From Spirodela intermedia (taxonomy: Eukaryota; Streptophyta; Magnoliopsida; Alismatales; Araceae): DNA of 64,000 nt. The translations under genes were made by a program, and so were the position numbers. Each line of letters starts with the position of its first letter. The first letter of the stretch is position 1. The notes under the pieces are model-generated. The model made no database searches. It was not told the origin of the DNA and worked only from the letters and a program-made list of their open reading frames with translations. The stretch covers positions 4,069,001 to 4,133,000 of the forward strand of contig LR746273.1 of the NCBI GenBank assembly GCA_902729315.2. Reading direction: 5' to 3'. This document shows positions 41,044-56,200 of the stretch, piece by piece.

Positions 41044-44000
41044 ATGATGGCCACAGCGGGAGTGATTGGATTAGCCATTGGGAAGAGCCTCCTGGGTACT
41101 TCCTTCTACCCCTCCGACCTGACCGAGAGGCTGTCCTATTCTTCGGACCACTGCTCCGGGCCAATCTCATCTGCTTCTACGAGGACTGCCATAGTCGCGA
41201 AGAAGGAACCCAACTTCAGCCAGAACGCCGCTTCTAATCGGCACACGCCGCCTGCGAAGGCGCTCAAGGAGTACGTCGACGCCCCCCCCTCAACGACCGA
41301 CTCATGGTTCCAGAGGCCCGGCTCCTCCGACGAGGATGGGGACATCCATGTGGAGTCGTCAATGGAGCTCCTGCTGCTGCTGCAGAAGTCCATGCTGGAG
41401 AAGCAGTGGGATCTCTCCGTGGAAAAGACTGGAAAGAATTTCGAGCCGCCAAGTGTTACCCGCTCTGGCCAATCAGCCCGGCAGAGGAGGGCAAGATCAA
41501 GGAGAAGGCACATGAATCTGGGCGTTGGGTCTTCGAGCAGATGGACAGAGCCTGTCCCACCCAGTGTGAGCCCCGAGCTGTTGCAGAGCCGAATCAGAGG
41601 GTACGTCAGGGGTAGAGCGAGTGAGGACTTGCTCAGCCATGCCGAAGTGGTGAACCTCTCGCGGAAGATCAAAGCGGGCCTATCTTTAGAGGAGCATAAA
41701 TCGAAGTGAGTACCTTGGCTAGTCGAATTTCTCTTCCTAGTTAACCTCCTTAGCATGCCCCCAACCGATCGCTGCTGCTGATTGGCCGCTTCTCTGCCCT
41801 TTTATAGATTGAAAAACGTTGGTAAATTAAGGCAGGGCAAGCTCCACCAGATGGGGAGAAAATAAAGTTCATGACGGCAACCTTATTATATCTCCGGTCA
41901 TATTAGCTGATTGGCTTGTGAGCAACTATCCAAAGCCTATTCTGGGTCTGTGGTTCTGATAGTGAAAAACAGCTCTATGTTATGGTAGATTAATATGGTG
42001 TCGTCTTTTAAGGCCTAGAATGTGACCTCATCTGATCCATCTTACCTTGTTTGATTGAGGATTACCTCTTATGGATCACCTTAAGCTACGAACAATGTAA
42101 CAATTCACAATGCATCCAGACTTTTGCAATTTTTAACTGCTACCCATTAACAGGTTCTGCTGTTTCTGTCACGGTTTGTTCCAGAGGCCTCTCGTCAAAG
42201 CTTCCATTTAGATCCTCATCCTTTGAATCCTCGACATGTAGAATATTTACATGCTTTCCCTTTCCTTCAGGATTTGACTGTGTTAGTTGGTGAAACAGGC
42301 TAAAGGAAAAGCTGGGCCACGAGCCATCAGACAAGCAGCTCGCAATGTCACTGAAGATTCCTCACGTGGAGTTACACTCTAAGATGATTGAGTACTCTCT
42401 GGCAAGAGAGAAGCTTGCGATGAGCAATGTTCGCCTTGTCATGTCGATCGCCCAAAAGTATGACAACATGGGTGCTGAGATGCCCGACCTCATCCAGGTA
42501 GCCCTTCCCTTTTCCTTTTTCCCCCCTGGACCTATCAAAGGCCTTGTGCTTGTTGTGCTTCAGGGCATTAACCACTGACTCCTTTTTCTTCATCAATGCA
42601 GGGAGGCTTGATTGGACTGCTCCGTGGGATAGAGAAATTTGATTCTTCCAAGGGCTTCAGAATCTCAACATATGTGTATTGGTGGATTCGTCAGGTAGAT
42701 CATCAGTTTCTGGATTTCAGTCTCTTGGGTTGTAGATTCTCTGTCCATTTTTCTAGTTTGTTCATCGAGCTCATTGCCTCCTCTGATTCCCTTCTGCTAT
42801 GATGAGTCGGTAGAAGTATTCTTGCTTGAGATGGCATATACAATTTTATACCCATTCTGCTCTGTTTTCTTGTTTGAATGCGTTGAGTTTGGATGATGAG
42901 GATAAAATTTTCTGTGCCGACCGCTGTTCTCTCAGGGAGTTTCTAGGGCACTGGTCGAGAACTCCAAAATCCTGAGGCTGCCCTCACACTTGCACGAGAG
43001 GCTTAGCTCCATTCGGAGTGCGAGGATCTTATTAGAAGAGAGAGGGATCTCGCCAACAATCGATGTAAGTCGGCTACTGTGATCCGACCATGTCATGCTC
43101 CCATATATTTCCTCAATGTGGGATTTTTGTCCAACCTTCCAACAATCAAGTTAACGCATTCACTCTGAAGCCCGAAAAACTGTATCCCTACTCGTCTTGT
43201 ATTTTCTATCAGTTCATGATAGCAAATTGATAATTGTCGCACCCCTTCATGATCGAGCCTCTGTTCTTGAAATTGTGCAGAAGATTGCAGAGTGTTTGAA
43301 CATGTCAACAAAGAAAGTGAGGAATGCCACTGAGGTAAACATTTTCTCCTTTGCTAAATTTGCGACTGAAAATAAATAAATAAGTAAATATTCATCTCTT
43401 CTTTTTTTTTTTAACATCACGCCGTATCTCCTGTGACTAATCCTTCACCAATGTTGACACAGGCTGTCAGCAAGGTCTTCTCCCTGGATAGGGAAGCATT
43501 CCCCTCTCTGAACGGCCTTCCAAATGAAACTCTTCACAGCGTATGTATATCCAGAAATAGAAGATATCAGGCTGGAAACTTGTTACATGATAATTAGGGA
43601 GATCTGATCTCTACGTTCATTTTCAGTATATTGCAGATAACTGCCTGGAGAACATCCCATGGCATGGAGTTGACGAAAGGTCCCTCAAGGTAACAGGCTA
43701 CAATGCCGCATTTAGTCTGGTACAACAATAAAGTATTGTGTAGAAAATAACCCAAGTCAAATCTCAACGGTTCACAGGAAGAAGTCAAGGACCTTCTTTT
43801 CACAACACTGAATGAACGGGAGAGGGACATCATCAGCCTCTACTACGGCCTGGAGAGAGAGTCCTGCTCGTGGGAGGACATTAGCCGGCAGTATGTTGTA
43901 CAGGCAGCTTTGTAATTGATAGCGTCCCTCTGAGAACTCACCTAATGCCAGTCGCTCCGTGATCTCTGCAGGATCGGGTTGTCGAGGGAGCGGGTCAGGC

Positions 44001-44080
44001 AGGTTGGGCTTGTGGCCATGGAGAAGCTAAAGCGTGCAGCAAGGAGGAGAGAGCTGGACGCTATGCTGGTGAAGCACTGA
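41044..44080 (+). CDS. SIG1: plastid RNA polymerase sigma factor, SIG1/SIGA type
   Basis: A nuclear-encoded sigma-70 factor that guides the bacterial-type plastid RNA polymerase to promoters. Exons: 41044-41705, 42299-42497, 42602-42694, 42936-43064, 43281-43334, 43463-43540, 43627-43689, 43778-43890 and 43972-44080, all in phase, 499 aa (Arabidopsis SIG1 about 502). The first 220 residues are a transit peptide and a variable Ser/Arg-rich region. [19 protein letters not shown] marks region 1.2. Region 2 has [40 protein letters not shown] and [18 protein letters not shown]. Region 3 has [13 protein letters not shown] and [20 protein letters not shown]. Region 4 has [20 protein letters not shown] and the helix-turn-helix [21 protein letters not shown] judge SIG1 from region 1.2 and the length; assignment to another plant sigma is possible. 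Two ATGs stand in tandem at the start (41044, 41047). Confidence 0.9.
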
Positions 44081-44175
44081 GTGGCGGCCAGATTCACGGG
44101 GCATTGAGATTGTACATAGAATGACTCGAACAGAAGAAAAAGGTGTATACATGTGATTTCTTTTGAACTGGGGAA

Positions 44176-44181
44176 AATAAA
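44176..44181 (+). promoter_or_regulatory. candidate poly(A) signal AATAAA of the sigma factor gene
   Basis: AATAAA lies 96 bases after the stop codon, a usual place for a plant near-upstream element. Confidence 0.55.
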
Positions 44182-44404
44182 GAAGAAAGGGGAATTGTGT
44201 TGGCAGAGTGGCAGACTGCGCCCACTTTAGTCTGTAATTGATTAGAGACTTATACTCTCAGGTGCCCGAAGAAAGGCTTTGTATATGATATTGACGAGCA
44301 CGGGCTCTCTCTCTTTCTCTCCCCCTCTGCAGCCTGTGTTTTAATGTCACAACAATTTTGTGCATTGTGCATGCTCTTGGATACTGATTTCCTCGTGAAA
44401 GAAG

Positions 44405-44406
<2 letters not shown>

Positions 44407-44462
<56 letters not shown>
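44407..44462. repeat. long (CT)n microsatellite
   Basis: A pure CT run of about 55 bases, the longest in the window, lies 330 bases after the SIG1 stop. A second CT run follows at 44681-44708, then GATATATA repeats at 44709-44731. Confidence 0.95.
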
Positions 44463-44465
<3 letters not shown>

Positions 44466-44677
44466 ATCTGTCTATCTTGTGCATTGTCGTCGGGGTGCCC
44501 TATGTAGAATCAGATTGGTGCAGAGAGAGGTGAGCTCATGCTAGTTGAATGCTAGTCCTGTGCACCATGAAGTGATCTTGCACATGTTGGGATGATCTCT
44601 ATCCTCTATGTGATGTTCATCTTCAATCATCTTCTTAACAGGTGGTCCATGAATCCCCACAGTTTATGTTGCTTTCT

Positions 44678-44710
<33 letters not shown>

Positions 44711-47700
44711 GATATATATAGATATATATAAACCCTTTTTAGGAAACACCCTCCCTAGGTAGCCAGGGCCCTCCACGGAAGGCATCCTATCAGTGGACTG
44801 GAACTGATTACCTAAGGACCTCCGTCAGTCTCTGCTGGTCCCCGGACCGCCGAGCAGGTTGTACCATTGAAGTCCCCTTAGTTGCCTTGAGCGAACCCTA
44901 AAATACCCGGTTTCTTCCACCCTAGGTTCATAACCCTTTGTGAGTGTGTCATTTAGCTTTAGTTTCAAACAAAAATAAAACAAAAAACATATATATATAT
45001 ATATTATTGTTAATAGATGAGACAGCCGACTTATCTTTGCCTCCCACGCCCCAGTTTTTTGGCATCCCTTGCGGTGACCAAGAAACTAAAAACTTATTGC
45101 AATCCAAGGTATTTTCAGTGGGTCGAATTGCTTGAAATTTGTGATTTGTTCCACGTTTGATGAGATCACTGTTAAGAGTAAAATCCTTTTATGGCGGCTT
45201 TAAGCGTCACCTTGATGAACTCCTCTCTTAATAAACAAAGACTTGACTCTTGATATATTTCAAGGTGGAGACCACATTGAAGGAGATTTCATGACCACAT
45301 GAGAGCCGTAATGATCAGCCATAGACTATCTAGTGCAATTTTTTTTCAATCATTCCATAATTTATCATTGTTTTCATCACATAAGTATGCATTTAACATG
45401 ACATCATATAATAAGTGTGCATTCATTTATAATAAGCATAATAAACATGGCAGCATATTATAAGTTGTTATAGTGCTCAAAAAGTTTGCAACTAGATTAC
45501 TTATAGAGCAATCATTTTATATCTAAATATGTTTTCATAATGACAAACTCACACAAGACCAGTTCGTAAATGAACTTTTTTAAATTCTTCATTATTCATG
45601 ATATATGATTAAATATCATTTTTCTACCAGAATGTATTTAATTAAATATAAATCAAAGGAAAATATAATTTAGTAATCATAATTATAAAATAATTTAAGG
45701 AATGTATTTGAATCTCAAAATGTTAAATTTCAGAATTGAAATATTTTACTACTTGAAATTATTAATTTGTGTATTTTTGTGGGATTTATTGATATTCAAA
45801 GAAGTTAGAATTGATGGAAAATAATGATTTGCATAACAAAAAGCATAAAAAATTATTGAATTAAAATATGGATGTAAAAGCATACTCAATCTACTACATG
45901 TCAATTATGTGAAATCATTACTTCAAACTAGTTTTGATATTGAACAAAATGATTAAATTTAAACTGTTTATTCAACAACTTAAATTTTTAGAATACTAAC
46001 AAATATTAGCTAGAGAATGATTTTGAAGTATCAAATATTTCTGAATTTACGATTATGTATATTGAGATTATGATTCAGTGTGTCTATTTTATAGTCATTA
46101 TTTATTTAAGGTTATTTAAATAAATTTATCATAAGAAGTTATTATTTGATTTTAATATGTTCTTTCAAAATGTTTGAACTAATAAGTTTCAGATCTAGAC
46201 AACAATGCTTAATGCCTAAAATATTGACATATCTAACTGGATATCTATATCTTATAGGATATATCATATTTATTTACGAAAATTTGAATTTATTACTAAT
46301 TTAAAATTTTAACATTAAGAGATGACAAAAAACAGAAGACATTTTTGAATCAAAAATCTCTATCAATTCAATACCTCTCTAAAAATTAGTGAGTTCTGAA
46401 TAATTATATTTGACCCCTCTACTATCTTGAGATTCTTGATAATATTTTTTGCAGAGAAAAATATGTGATTTTGAGCATTCTTCAAAGCTTGGTAAAATGT
46501 TGAGAAGGCAATGAGTCAAGGATAGGGAATTAATGAAATTAAGATATTGTTGATCTAATTGACATGCCAATGTTTTCTACCTAGCTAGCCTCCTTGAGTG
46601 AAGAGGAATACGAAAATTAAGCACTATTTAATATTCTCTTCATCACATTTTTCAAAAGCACTTTAAGGCAATGTCTACATCTAAAATAACTCATGATTAA
46701 ATTCTTACCTATTTGTTTGGAGAAAAAATTGAGATTAAATGTTGAATTAATTACAAAATGGAAATGATCCCTGTAATTAGTGGTAGAATTCCTAAAATTA
46801 TGAATGTAGAAGAGAATTTTGGGGTTAAATTCTCATTTGAGCTGAGTGCAGTAATTATTGATTTTGAATGTTAAATAATTGGTTTAATGAAAACTTAGAA
46901 TGAAAGATTATTAGAAAGTGAACATATATTGGGGTTCAAACCATAATAAAAGTCCATATATTTTATAAATTTACATCTAGAATAATAATAAGAATTAGAA
47001 TCATACAAAGGAGATTGGAGATCATAGAAATAGTTGACCAAAGTTAAAATAAGATCTAATCAATTCAACCTCCCCCCTTTCTAGATCTGAGTGCAGTCTA
47101 AAGTTCAACATAAAACACAAGAAACAAAGAAAAATGATCATCAATGTTATTTTTGAAATTTGATGATTATTTGAATCTCATCTAGAATTTGATCAATTTC
47201 ATTTGTCACTCTTCTCTATTTTCATATTTGGAAGTTATTTGAATAGAGAAAATGATGTTAGTGAAATTAGGCTGAGGACACTGACTTTGAATTAAGAAAT
47301 ACTTCCCAACAAATATTCTCATCATTGAAGAAACCTCAAAATTCACTCAAATTTGAATGACAAACTCTTCAAAAACTGGTAGAACAAAATTCAAGATGCA
47401 CAACAATTAAGGACGATCATTTATGGACTAATTAGTTAGTAGAGAAAGGCTAATTTATAGATAAACTCAATGTTATATCCTTCCCATATTTTTTTGCTTA
47501 TTCAATATAAAATCCTAAAAATACTTAAAATTTTGAATGGTTGAAGTTAATATAACGCATCCTTTAAAAATTTGGCTATTTTGCATGTTTAAACCAACAA
47601 AAAAACAATTAAGCATTAACATATATATCCAAAGCTATTAGTTGTGGCATATCCAATAAGAATCTACCATAACTAAAATACATCCATAAATGTATTTCAA

Positions 47701-50282
47701 AATAAATTAATGACATCAATATCAAATTAAAATAAAATCACCTCAAAAAAATAATATATATATATATAATATCATCAAAAAAATTCAAGATAAATAAATA
47801 TCCTGAAGCCAACATAATTTTTACTTTTTTTTCATGATAAGCTCATTAGTTGATCAAGAACTAACCAAGCACATAAGGGCATCAAACATTCTACTCTTTT
47901 TGGGCATTTGTAATATTTTAGACATACAATTCATTTCAACACCATGTCAATGAATGATGTTGAACTAATTAACATTGGCCATGTATTTGAACCTACATAT
48001 CTTATTCAATACTTGAATATGTCAAGTAGTATAATTATCAATCATATTCAAAAGAAAAGAGGGAAAGATTATTGGTCCCAAATGGGTAATGATAAGAATC
48101 AAGAGAGGGTGAGTTTGTGATTTTCACAAGGGTCTATATAGCTATCTTTAATTATATTAATTTTTACTTAATTAAGTATAATAAATATACTTATTCTAGA
48201 TTATTATAGACATGGTCGATGAGAAAAAGAAAGTACAAATATTAGAGTTTATTATAGTTAGACTACTATCCTACTAATAGTTTTTATGAAGATACCTTGC
48301 CACAAAAATTCTACAGTCATACAAAAAAAATTAGCTTTAACTTCTTATTTTCAATTCATAGCTTCGAATGTATTGGAAATGCCAACAATATGCATCCAAT
48401 CATAAACTTCTATCACTATGAACAAATAAAATAGTATTAAAATAAATATGATAGCTTTATTTGCAGGATACTTTGACATTGATTCATGGGCCTCCAATGT
48501 TAGAATTTTAGAACCTTAGAAGACAACTTTTCTCAATATTTTTTTCAAAAAGGTGATATTTTTTAAGAGCATTTTTTTTCTTTTTAATAGCACAATTTAG
48601 GTCTTTCTGTGAGCATGATATAATATTCTTTTGGGGCTTAGATTGATTACCTACAATTACCCAACTAAAAAATTCAACTATAGTAATCTATTGTATACTA
48701 CGATGTCTTATAATAATTGTTTCATCTAATGAATCAACATCATAGGTTCTCTTTCATTTTTCAAATTCATGAAAAAAAGGAAACTAGGAAATTACCATTG
48801 AATCTAATATTTGATAAGGTACTTCTAAACTAGATAGAAAATTCTGAGTTTTCAAATATTAGATTTGTACACCTAAAGGCTATTATGTGTCATTTGGATG
48901 CACTATGACATTTCCATCCAAAGGGTTAAGTTCCTTGGTACAAAGAAACTTGGGAGGTGGATGATTTGGGTGAGCTATGAACAATTCAAGCATTATGGAG
49001 ATTAAAATCACATCTTTAATCCTTGAAAGTCATGCTTGTGTCATTGTTCCCTCAATCTAAATCTAAAGGTTGGAGATGACATGTCACTTGAATCCACAAA
49101 AGTTTAATTATAAGTCCACAAAATTAAGAGCTAGGTTCCTTGAGTTCACAAAGGCATTAGAGTTCACTAGTATATGTAAGTACCTTAGAGAGGAAAAAAC
49201 TCACAAAATTTATTGATTAAAGTTTTGGTTATATGGGGTGCCTTTAAATGGGTTGAAGTTTGTTAATTGGGCACCAAAATTTGAAAATAGAATGAGAAGG
49301 GGAATGGAAAAGAGAATATGAATATGAAGAGAATAAGAATAGAAGGGGGAAGGAAAATAATAAAAATATAAAGATATAAATGAACTAGAAATAGAAGGGG
49401 GATTAAAAATAAAAGAACTGAAAGTAGGAGGGGTAAAAATAAAAAGAGTTAAAATATAAACTTGAAAGGAAAAACCTAAATATGGATATGTCCTAAAACA
49501 TGTCTTGTTATGGGCTCAATTTTATAATTATACAAACTCCAACTTAAATGGACCGTCATGCTATATACGCTTGTTAACCAAAAGAAATATGAGCATCCCT
49601 ACTATAAGTATTAAACAATAATTTTTCATATATGTCATCATTATGATTCAAAAAATTGAAAATTTACAGAAATTTTAATAACTCTTATTTTTTTGTGAAT
49701 ATTTTTTTTTATTGAACATATGCTAATGAAGAAAACTTAGAAAAAATTACTAATATAAGTTTACTAATATTTGTTAATACAAAAATTGGATTAACTCGGA
49801 TTTTTTGTCTATAGGGACAAAAGAGTATTACTTTTCATCAGTCAAAATTTTCAATGGAGAAAAAAATTAGAATAGTTGTCTATCTATATTTGAATAAAAT
49901 CAACTAGAGGACTAGATCCTCACCAACGTAAAAGAAAACTGAAGAATAGTGATTAATGTTATTAAATCTAATTTTTTGGGGACTAAAACAAATAAATATT
50001 CAACGTTGAATGACCACTTTAACGAATTATAAATTTCCTTTTTCATCTAAAAATGTCTCGGAATCAGGGCTATCCGGCCCAAATCAAGGAGCATTCTCTA
50101 TTCACCTGCCTGTTTATTTTATTTATGAAGTAGAACTAGAAATATCCAAGATATCTCACTCTTCCAAAGGTCCTAGTCTTGTCCATTCTCCGCTGTGTAC
50201 AGGGAGATAAACTCCACGGATTCGATCCTCCTCTGGCGCTGGAAGTATCTTCTCACCGTGTGCTCGTCGCTCTCCTCTGCCC
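44463..50282. other. 5.8 kb AT-rich intergenic DNA, no gene recognised
   Basis: A balanced stretch (44740-45140) is followed by strongly AT-rich DNA with short A/T runs and a TA run at 44987-45004. No open frame above about 65 codons with recognisable motifs, no RNA gene and no LTR ends were seen. The last 200 bases before 50283 must contain the promoter of the PPR gene; no TATA box was assigned. Confidence 0.5.
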
Positions 50283-53200
50283 ATGTTGGTAGCCGGGGCT
50301 CCAGTGGCACTTCCCGTCCCTTCCGGGCTCCTCTCCATCCCTAGCCGCTATCCCCACCAGAATACTCATGCTCACGCCGTCGTCTCAGCTTCTTCCTCCT
50401 CCCCCGCCATGCCATCTTCTTCCTCTTCCTCTTCTTCGCATTATCCCTCTGCAGCCTCCGCGGAAATCCCGGCACCGAAACCCTTCGTCTACAACCGCGC
50501 CTCGCCCTCTGTCCGGTGGCCGGACCTCGACATGTCCGAATACTACTCGGAGCCTCCTCCGCCGCCGAAATTCCCTTCACCCCTGCCCCCGGAGCCCGAG
50601 CTAGGCTTGGGATTTCCAGATGATGAACCGTCATGGGAAGGTACTGAGGCTGCCTCGGGAATCGGGGAAGGAAAAGAGGGGGAAAGCGGGCCGCTGGAGT
50701 TATCGGAGGAGAAGCAGAGCCGGACGCGGGCAAAGAAGATGACGAAGCTAGCGCTGAAACGGGCCAAGGACTGGAGGCAGCGTGTGCAGTTCCTGGTCGA
50801 CCGGATTCTCACCCTCGGATCCGGCGAGTTCGTTGCAGATGTGCTCGATTCGAACTTCGTCCAGATGACACCCACGGACCTCTGCTTCGTCGTCAAATCG
50901 GTTGGCCGCGCCAGCTGGCGACGCGCACTCGAGGTGTTCGAGTATTTGTCCCTGAGACAATGGCACTCCGCCCCCGCACACAACCCCAGAATGCTTGCGA
51001 CGATCGTCTCCGTCCTCGGCAGACACAACCAGGATGCACTTGCTGAGGAGATCTTCTCCCGAGCGACCATCCCGCCGGAGACCTCCACCTCGTCCGCTGG
51101 AGCGGCGACTGTGACTGCCGTACAGGTGTATAACGCGATGATGGGTGTGCACGCCAGAGCAGGGCGCTTCGACAAGGTGAAAGAGCTGCTGGAGGTGATG
51201 CGGGAGCGGGAGTGTGAACCCGATCTCGTCAGCTTCAACACTCTGATCAATGCAAGGGTCAAATCGGGGCGGGTTCCGCCAGGTTCGGCCCTCGATCTGC
51301 TCCATGATATCCGTCGGGCGGGGCTCCAACCAGACACCGTCACCTACAACACGCTGCTCACTGCATGCTCCAACAGTGGGACTTCCTGCTTGGAGGATGC
51401 TGTAAAGGTTTACTCCGACATGAAGGCGTCGGGTTGCCAACCGGACCTCTGGACGTGCAACGTTATGGTGTCCATCTACGGTCGGTGCGGGATGCCACGG
51501 GAGGCCTCACGACTTGTTCAGGAGTTGGAAGATAAGGGCTTTGCCCCAGATGCGGTTACATACAATTCTCTGCTCCATGCTTATGCGAGGGAGGGAGATG
51601 CTGAAAAGGTTGAGAAGGTCTGCGAGGACATGGTCAAGGCGGGATTCAGGAAGGACGAGATCACCTATAACACCGTAATTCACATGTACGGAAAGCGGGG
51701 AAACCCAGATTTGGCATTCCAGTTCTACAGGGACATGCAGCTCGCTGGCTGCAGACCCGATGCCATCACTCTTACGGTGCTGATTGATTCATTGGGCAAG
51801 TCTGGTCGGATAACTGAGGCAGGTGATGTGATGTCAGAGATGTTGGACGGTGGGGTGAGGCCTTCCTTGAGGACATTCAGTGCCTTGATCAATGGGTACG
51901 CCAAGGCAGGGATGTATGTTGAAGCAGAGCAGATGTTTGACCACATGTTGAGATCAGGGATCAGACCTGACAATCTAGCTTATTCGGTTATGCTAGATAC
52001 ATTGCTGAAAGCGGGTGATTTGAGGAAAACGATGACCCTCTATCAGGATATGATAGACAATGGATTCAACCCTGACAGGAACCTCTATCGTGACTTGATT
52101 TTGGCCCTTAAGAAGGAAGGCAAAGATGACAAGGTTGAAGGGCTTGTAAGTGACATGGAACAGGTTATGAATCCAGGGCTAATTTCATTGACTCTTATCA
52201 AGACAGAATACTTTGACCTTGGTTCTGAGATGCTGAAACGGGCGATCACCCAAGGATATCAGATTGATGAGGACGACTTGGCATCCATTTTAAATGCATA
52301 CAGCTCAACCGGAATGGACGAGAAAGTCAGCACTCTTCTTCATTGTTTAAAGGAACATGGTTCCAACTCCCAAAGATTGCTGAGTGAATTTTCAATTATC
52401 ATGCTGTGCAAAAAGCAGCAATTGGAAAATGCTCTGGAGGAGTATAATAAATTGAAATCCGTCGGTTTTCTGTATGTCAATGTTAAATCTCAAGTGTATG
52501 AGTCCCTGATTGTGTGCTGTGAAAAGAAAGGAGCCCTTTCTGAATCGTGTCAGTTGTTTTCGGATATGACCTTTTCTGGCATTGAGCCTTCACAGAGCGT
52601 CTATCAAAGCATGATCTCAACATACTGTAAGATGGGCTTTCCTGAGACAGCTCAGCATTTGTTACATCGGGCTGAAAGTGCCGGTCTACTATTTGGTAAT
52701 CTTTCACCCTACCTTACGCTGATTGAAGCATACGGGAAATTGAAGCTATGTGAGAGAGCAGAAAGCTTGGTTGGGAACCTTAGAAATAAATTCCAGTCCA
52801 AGGTTGATAGGAAAGTTTGGAATGCACTAATTTATGCTTATGCTGAGAGTGGCTATTATGAGAAAGCCAGAGCTATTTTCAACATCATGATCAGAGATGG
52901 TCCTTCGCCATCAGTGGATTCTGTTAATGGTCTCTTGCAAGCATTGATTGTTGATGGGAGGCTGGAGGAGCTATACGTTGTCATCCAAGAGCTCCAAGAT
53001 ATGGACTTCAAGATAAGTAAAAGCACCATTCTTTTAATGCTTGACGCATTTGCAAGAGGAGGAAATATATTTGAGGTGAAGAAGATATACCACGGAATGA
53101 AGGCAGCTGGGTACTTGCCCACCATGCATCTGTACAGAACCATGATTAGTCTGCTGGTCCGTGGAAAACGGGTTAGAGATGTTGAACTGATGGTTGCAGA

Positions 53201-56200
53201 GATGGAGGAAGCTGGATTCAAACCCGACCTTTCCATCTATAACTTAATGTTGAAAATGTATTTGAAGGTCGAGGACTTTAGAAGGACTGCAGAAGTTTAC
53301 CAAGGGATCTTGAATAAAGGTTTTCAGGCAGATGAGGATACTTACAATTCCCTCATTTTGATGTACTGTAAAGACAATAGACCCAAAGACGGCCTATATT
53401 TGTTGAATGAAATGACAAGACATGGCTTGGAACCCAAGGTGAATGCATATAAAAGCTTATTGGCCGCCTTCGGTCGGGTAGAACAGTGGGAGCAGGCAGA
53501 AAAGCTTTTCAAAACCATCCAGTCAAAGGGCTATGTATTGGATCGTTCCATATACCACATAATGATGAAGATTCATAGAGACTCTGGGAACCATTCAGAA
53601 GCAGAGCATGTTCTGTTTCTGATGAAAGAAGCCGGCGTAGAACCAACAATTGCTACAATGCATCTGCTCATGGTTTCATATGGCAGTGCCGGACAACCAC
53701 AGGAAGCAGAAACTGTGCTTAACAGCTTGAAAGATTCTGGTTTGGTTCTTAGCACATTGCCATATATGTCTGTCATCGATGCTTACCTGAAGAATAGGGA
53801 GTATGACTTGGGGATTAAGAAAATGTTGGAGATGAAGGGTAATGGGTTTGAACCCGACCATAGGATATGGACATGTTTTATCCGTGCAGCAAGTTTGTGC
53901 TGCGAAACGAACCAAGGAATAATGCTTTTACGTGCACTTCATGATGTTGGGTTTGATCTTCCTATTAGGTAGTTGAATGCTTTCTGGGATGATTCATTTT
54001 GGGAAATAACATGCTTTTGTTACTCAGGACTAATATTCAACCTTTCCTCTCACACACATCTCGCAGGATTTTGACAGAAAAGGCTGAGACACTAGTCCTA
54101 AAACTTGACAGCTTTCTTGACCAGCTAGGATCTCAAGAGGATGCTTCTTTCAACTTTATCAATGCTTTGGAGGACCTCTTATGGGCATTTGAGCGTCGTG
54201 CCACTGCATCATGGCTTTTCGAGTTGGCAATCAAGAAGGGAATTTACCGACACAATGTGTTCAGGTAATCACAGATACTCATCGTGAACTTAGCACACTG
54301 ACTGTACTGATTATTTACATTTACCTGGTTTAGTGTTTTGAGCTGGGTAAGTTGGAGCAGCTCTGATCCTGGGATAAATCAATGCTGATTTCATGGAAAT
54401 CAACAATGATCGATCGATGTGAGAAATTTGTAATACTAAACCGGGAGGAAGGGCTTTTGAGAAAAATCCTAAAGCAGCTGATAAGAAAGAGATAATCCAG
54501 AAATGGTGGAAACCAATGGGTGATTATTCAATATTGATGTCATTTTGGAGTATCTTTGTTTACCATAATGCCCAGTTGGCATTGGATAAAATTTAAAGTT
54601 TAAGATTGTGTGAATACTTAATTAAATATTCAGATGATTTTTATTTTTACAACTATAAACACTCAACTACGCTTTTTAATTTCAGGATAAATGATTTTCT
54701 GTTGATGCCCATTCCAATCCACATGATAAACCTATTTTCATCATCTCAATCTAACTAAAATGCATATTTTCTATTCCCCATAAATTCTGTTATTGTGTAT
54801 AGCTGTAAAAGCCACAGTGGAACTGGAATTACGTGATGTTAATGTTGTTGGTCCTGGCTCCCTATACCCTTACCTTTGAATCCTAATCTTTGACAGCTAC
54901 TAAAGAATGACTTACTTATTGGTGTGATTTATATATTTATTTATGATTTAATTTTGGAGTGTTAATTTTTATTTTTTAAAAAATTTAAATATAATGATTT
55001 GGTGCATCTGTGAGGTTGAAATTTACTTGGCGACATTAATCCAGGGTTTCAGAGAAAGACTGGGGCGCAGATTTCAGGAAGCTCTCTGCTGGCGCTGCCC
55101 TTGTTGGCCTTACGCTGTGGCTTGATCATATGCAAGTGAGTTTCTTCCCAGAACTATGTTCATCTTCCTGGCTAATCTTCAGATTGAAGGTTTACCAAAG
55201 CAGGCTCCCTTGATTGTTGATAACCCATTCATGTGTCAATATGAGATATTATTTCAATTTCCAAGACAGTTAGATTTGGTGAACGCAGTGAACAAAAACT
55301 GTAGGACGGTGGGGCATATCTTTCCAAAAATTAGTGCAATGTGTAGGGAAACACTCCATTGGAAAAAGCATAACTTTTGCTCTAAGCTTTGGGAAGGAAT
55401 GTTATATTTCAATCTTGTTGGACGAGAAGATTGCTTTAAGGGCCTCCTCGTGAAGAAAAGGAATTTGAAAAAGTTTTATGCTTGCACGATGGCATGATGC
55501 CATGAAGGAGAGTCATGGTTTTGACTTTGTGAGGATAACTGTCAGAAATAATACATAGAAATCAAGATGCTATAAGAGAAGCTTGTTTGGTTTAGGATCC
55601 TCCGTAACCGTTCATTTATCAAAACCTGTCTACTTTTTTTCATTAGCTTTCTTTAGTCTTCTAAAACTGTTAGACGGTTACTATATCCAGTCAATATCAT
55701 GTTTGCTCGGCCATTACAGCAATTACCAATAGGCAATTTCTGGCAAGAAGACGTGATAATCGGAGGACTACACAGTGACCTGAAGCAAATTAGCCCCTTT
55801 TAACATTGCTAGTTCCACGAGCAGAAACAGGTAGAAGCTTATATGCCCTTGCCATACTATGGGCTCCCGATTGGCAAGTGATAATGTATGCACTAAAGAG
55901 GTAAATGACGAGGCAATCATATCCCGAGGAGAGTTACAACGGAAACTCATCATGCATAAAAAGTTGCCACCAGAGCTTCTTAATGTTAGTTAACATGTTC
56001 TCCGTTACTTTCCAGTGTTAATATTCTAATCGAGGGAGCTCTTTGTGTCTTGGCACCAGGATGCTTCACTGCAGGGAACACCTGAGTCACCAAAGTCTGT
56101 TGTCCTGATTACGGGAACTGCCCGCTATAACATGGTTTCTCTCTGTGACACATTGAAGGCGTATCTCTGGGAGATGGGATCACCCTTTCTGCCCTGCAAA

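Noticed and set aside
50543-51440. Long open frames antisense to the PPR gene
   Set aside because: Mirror readings of a GC-rich coding exon; no independent signals.
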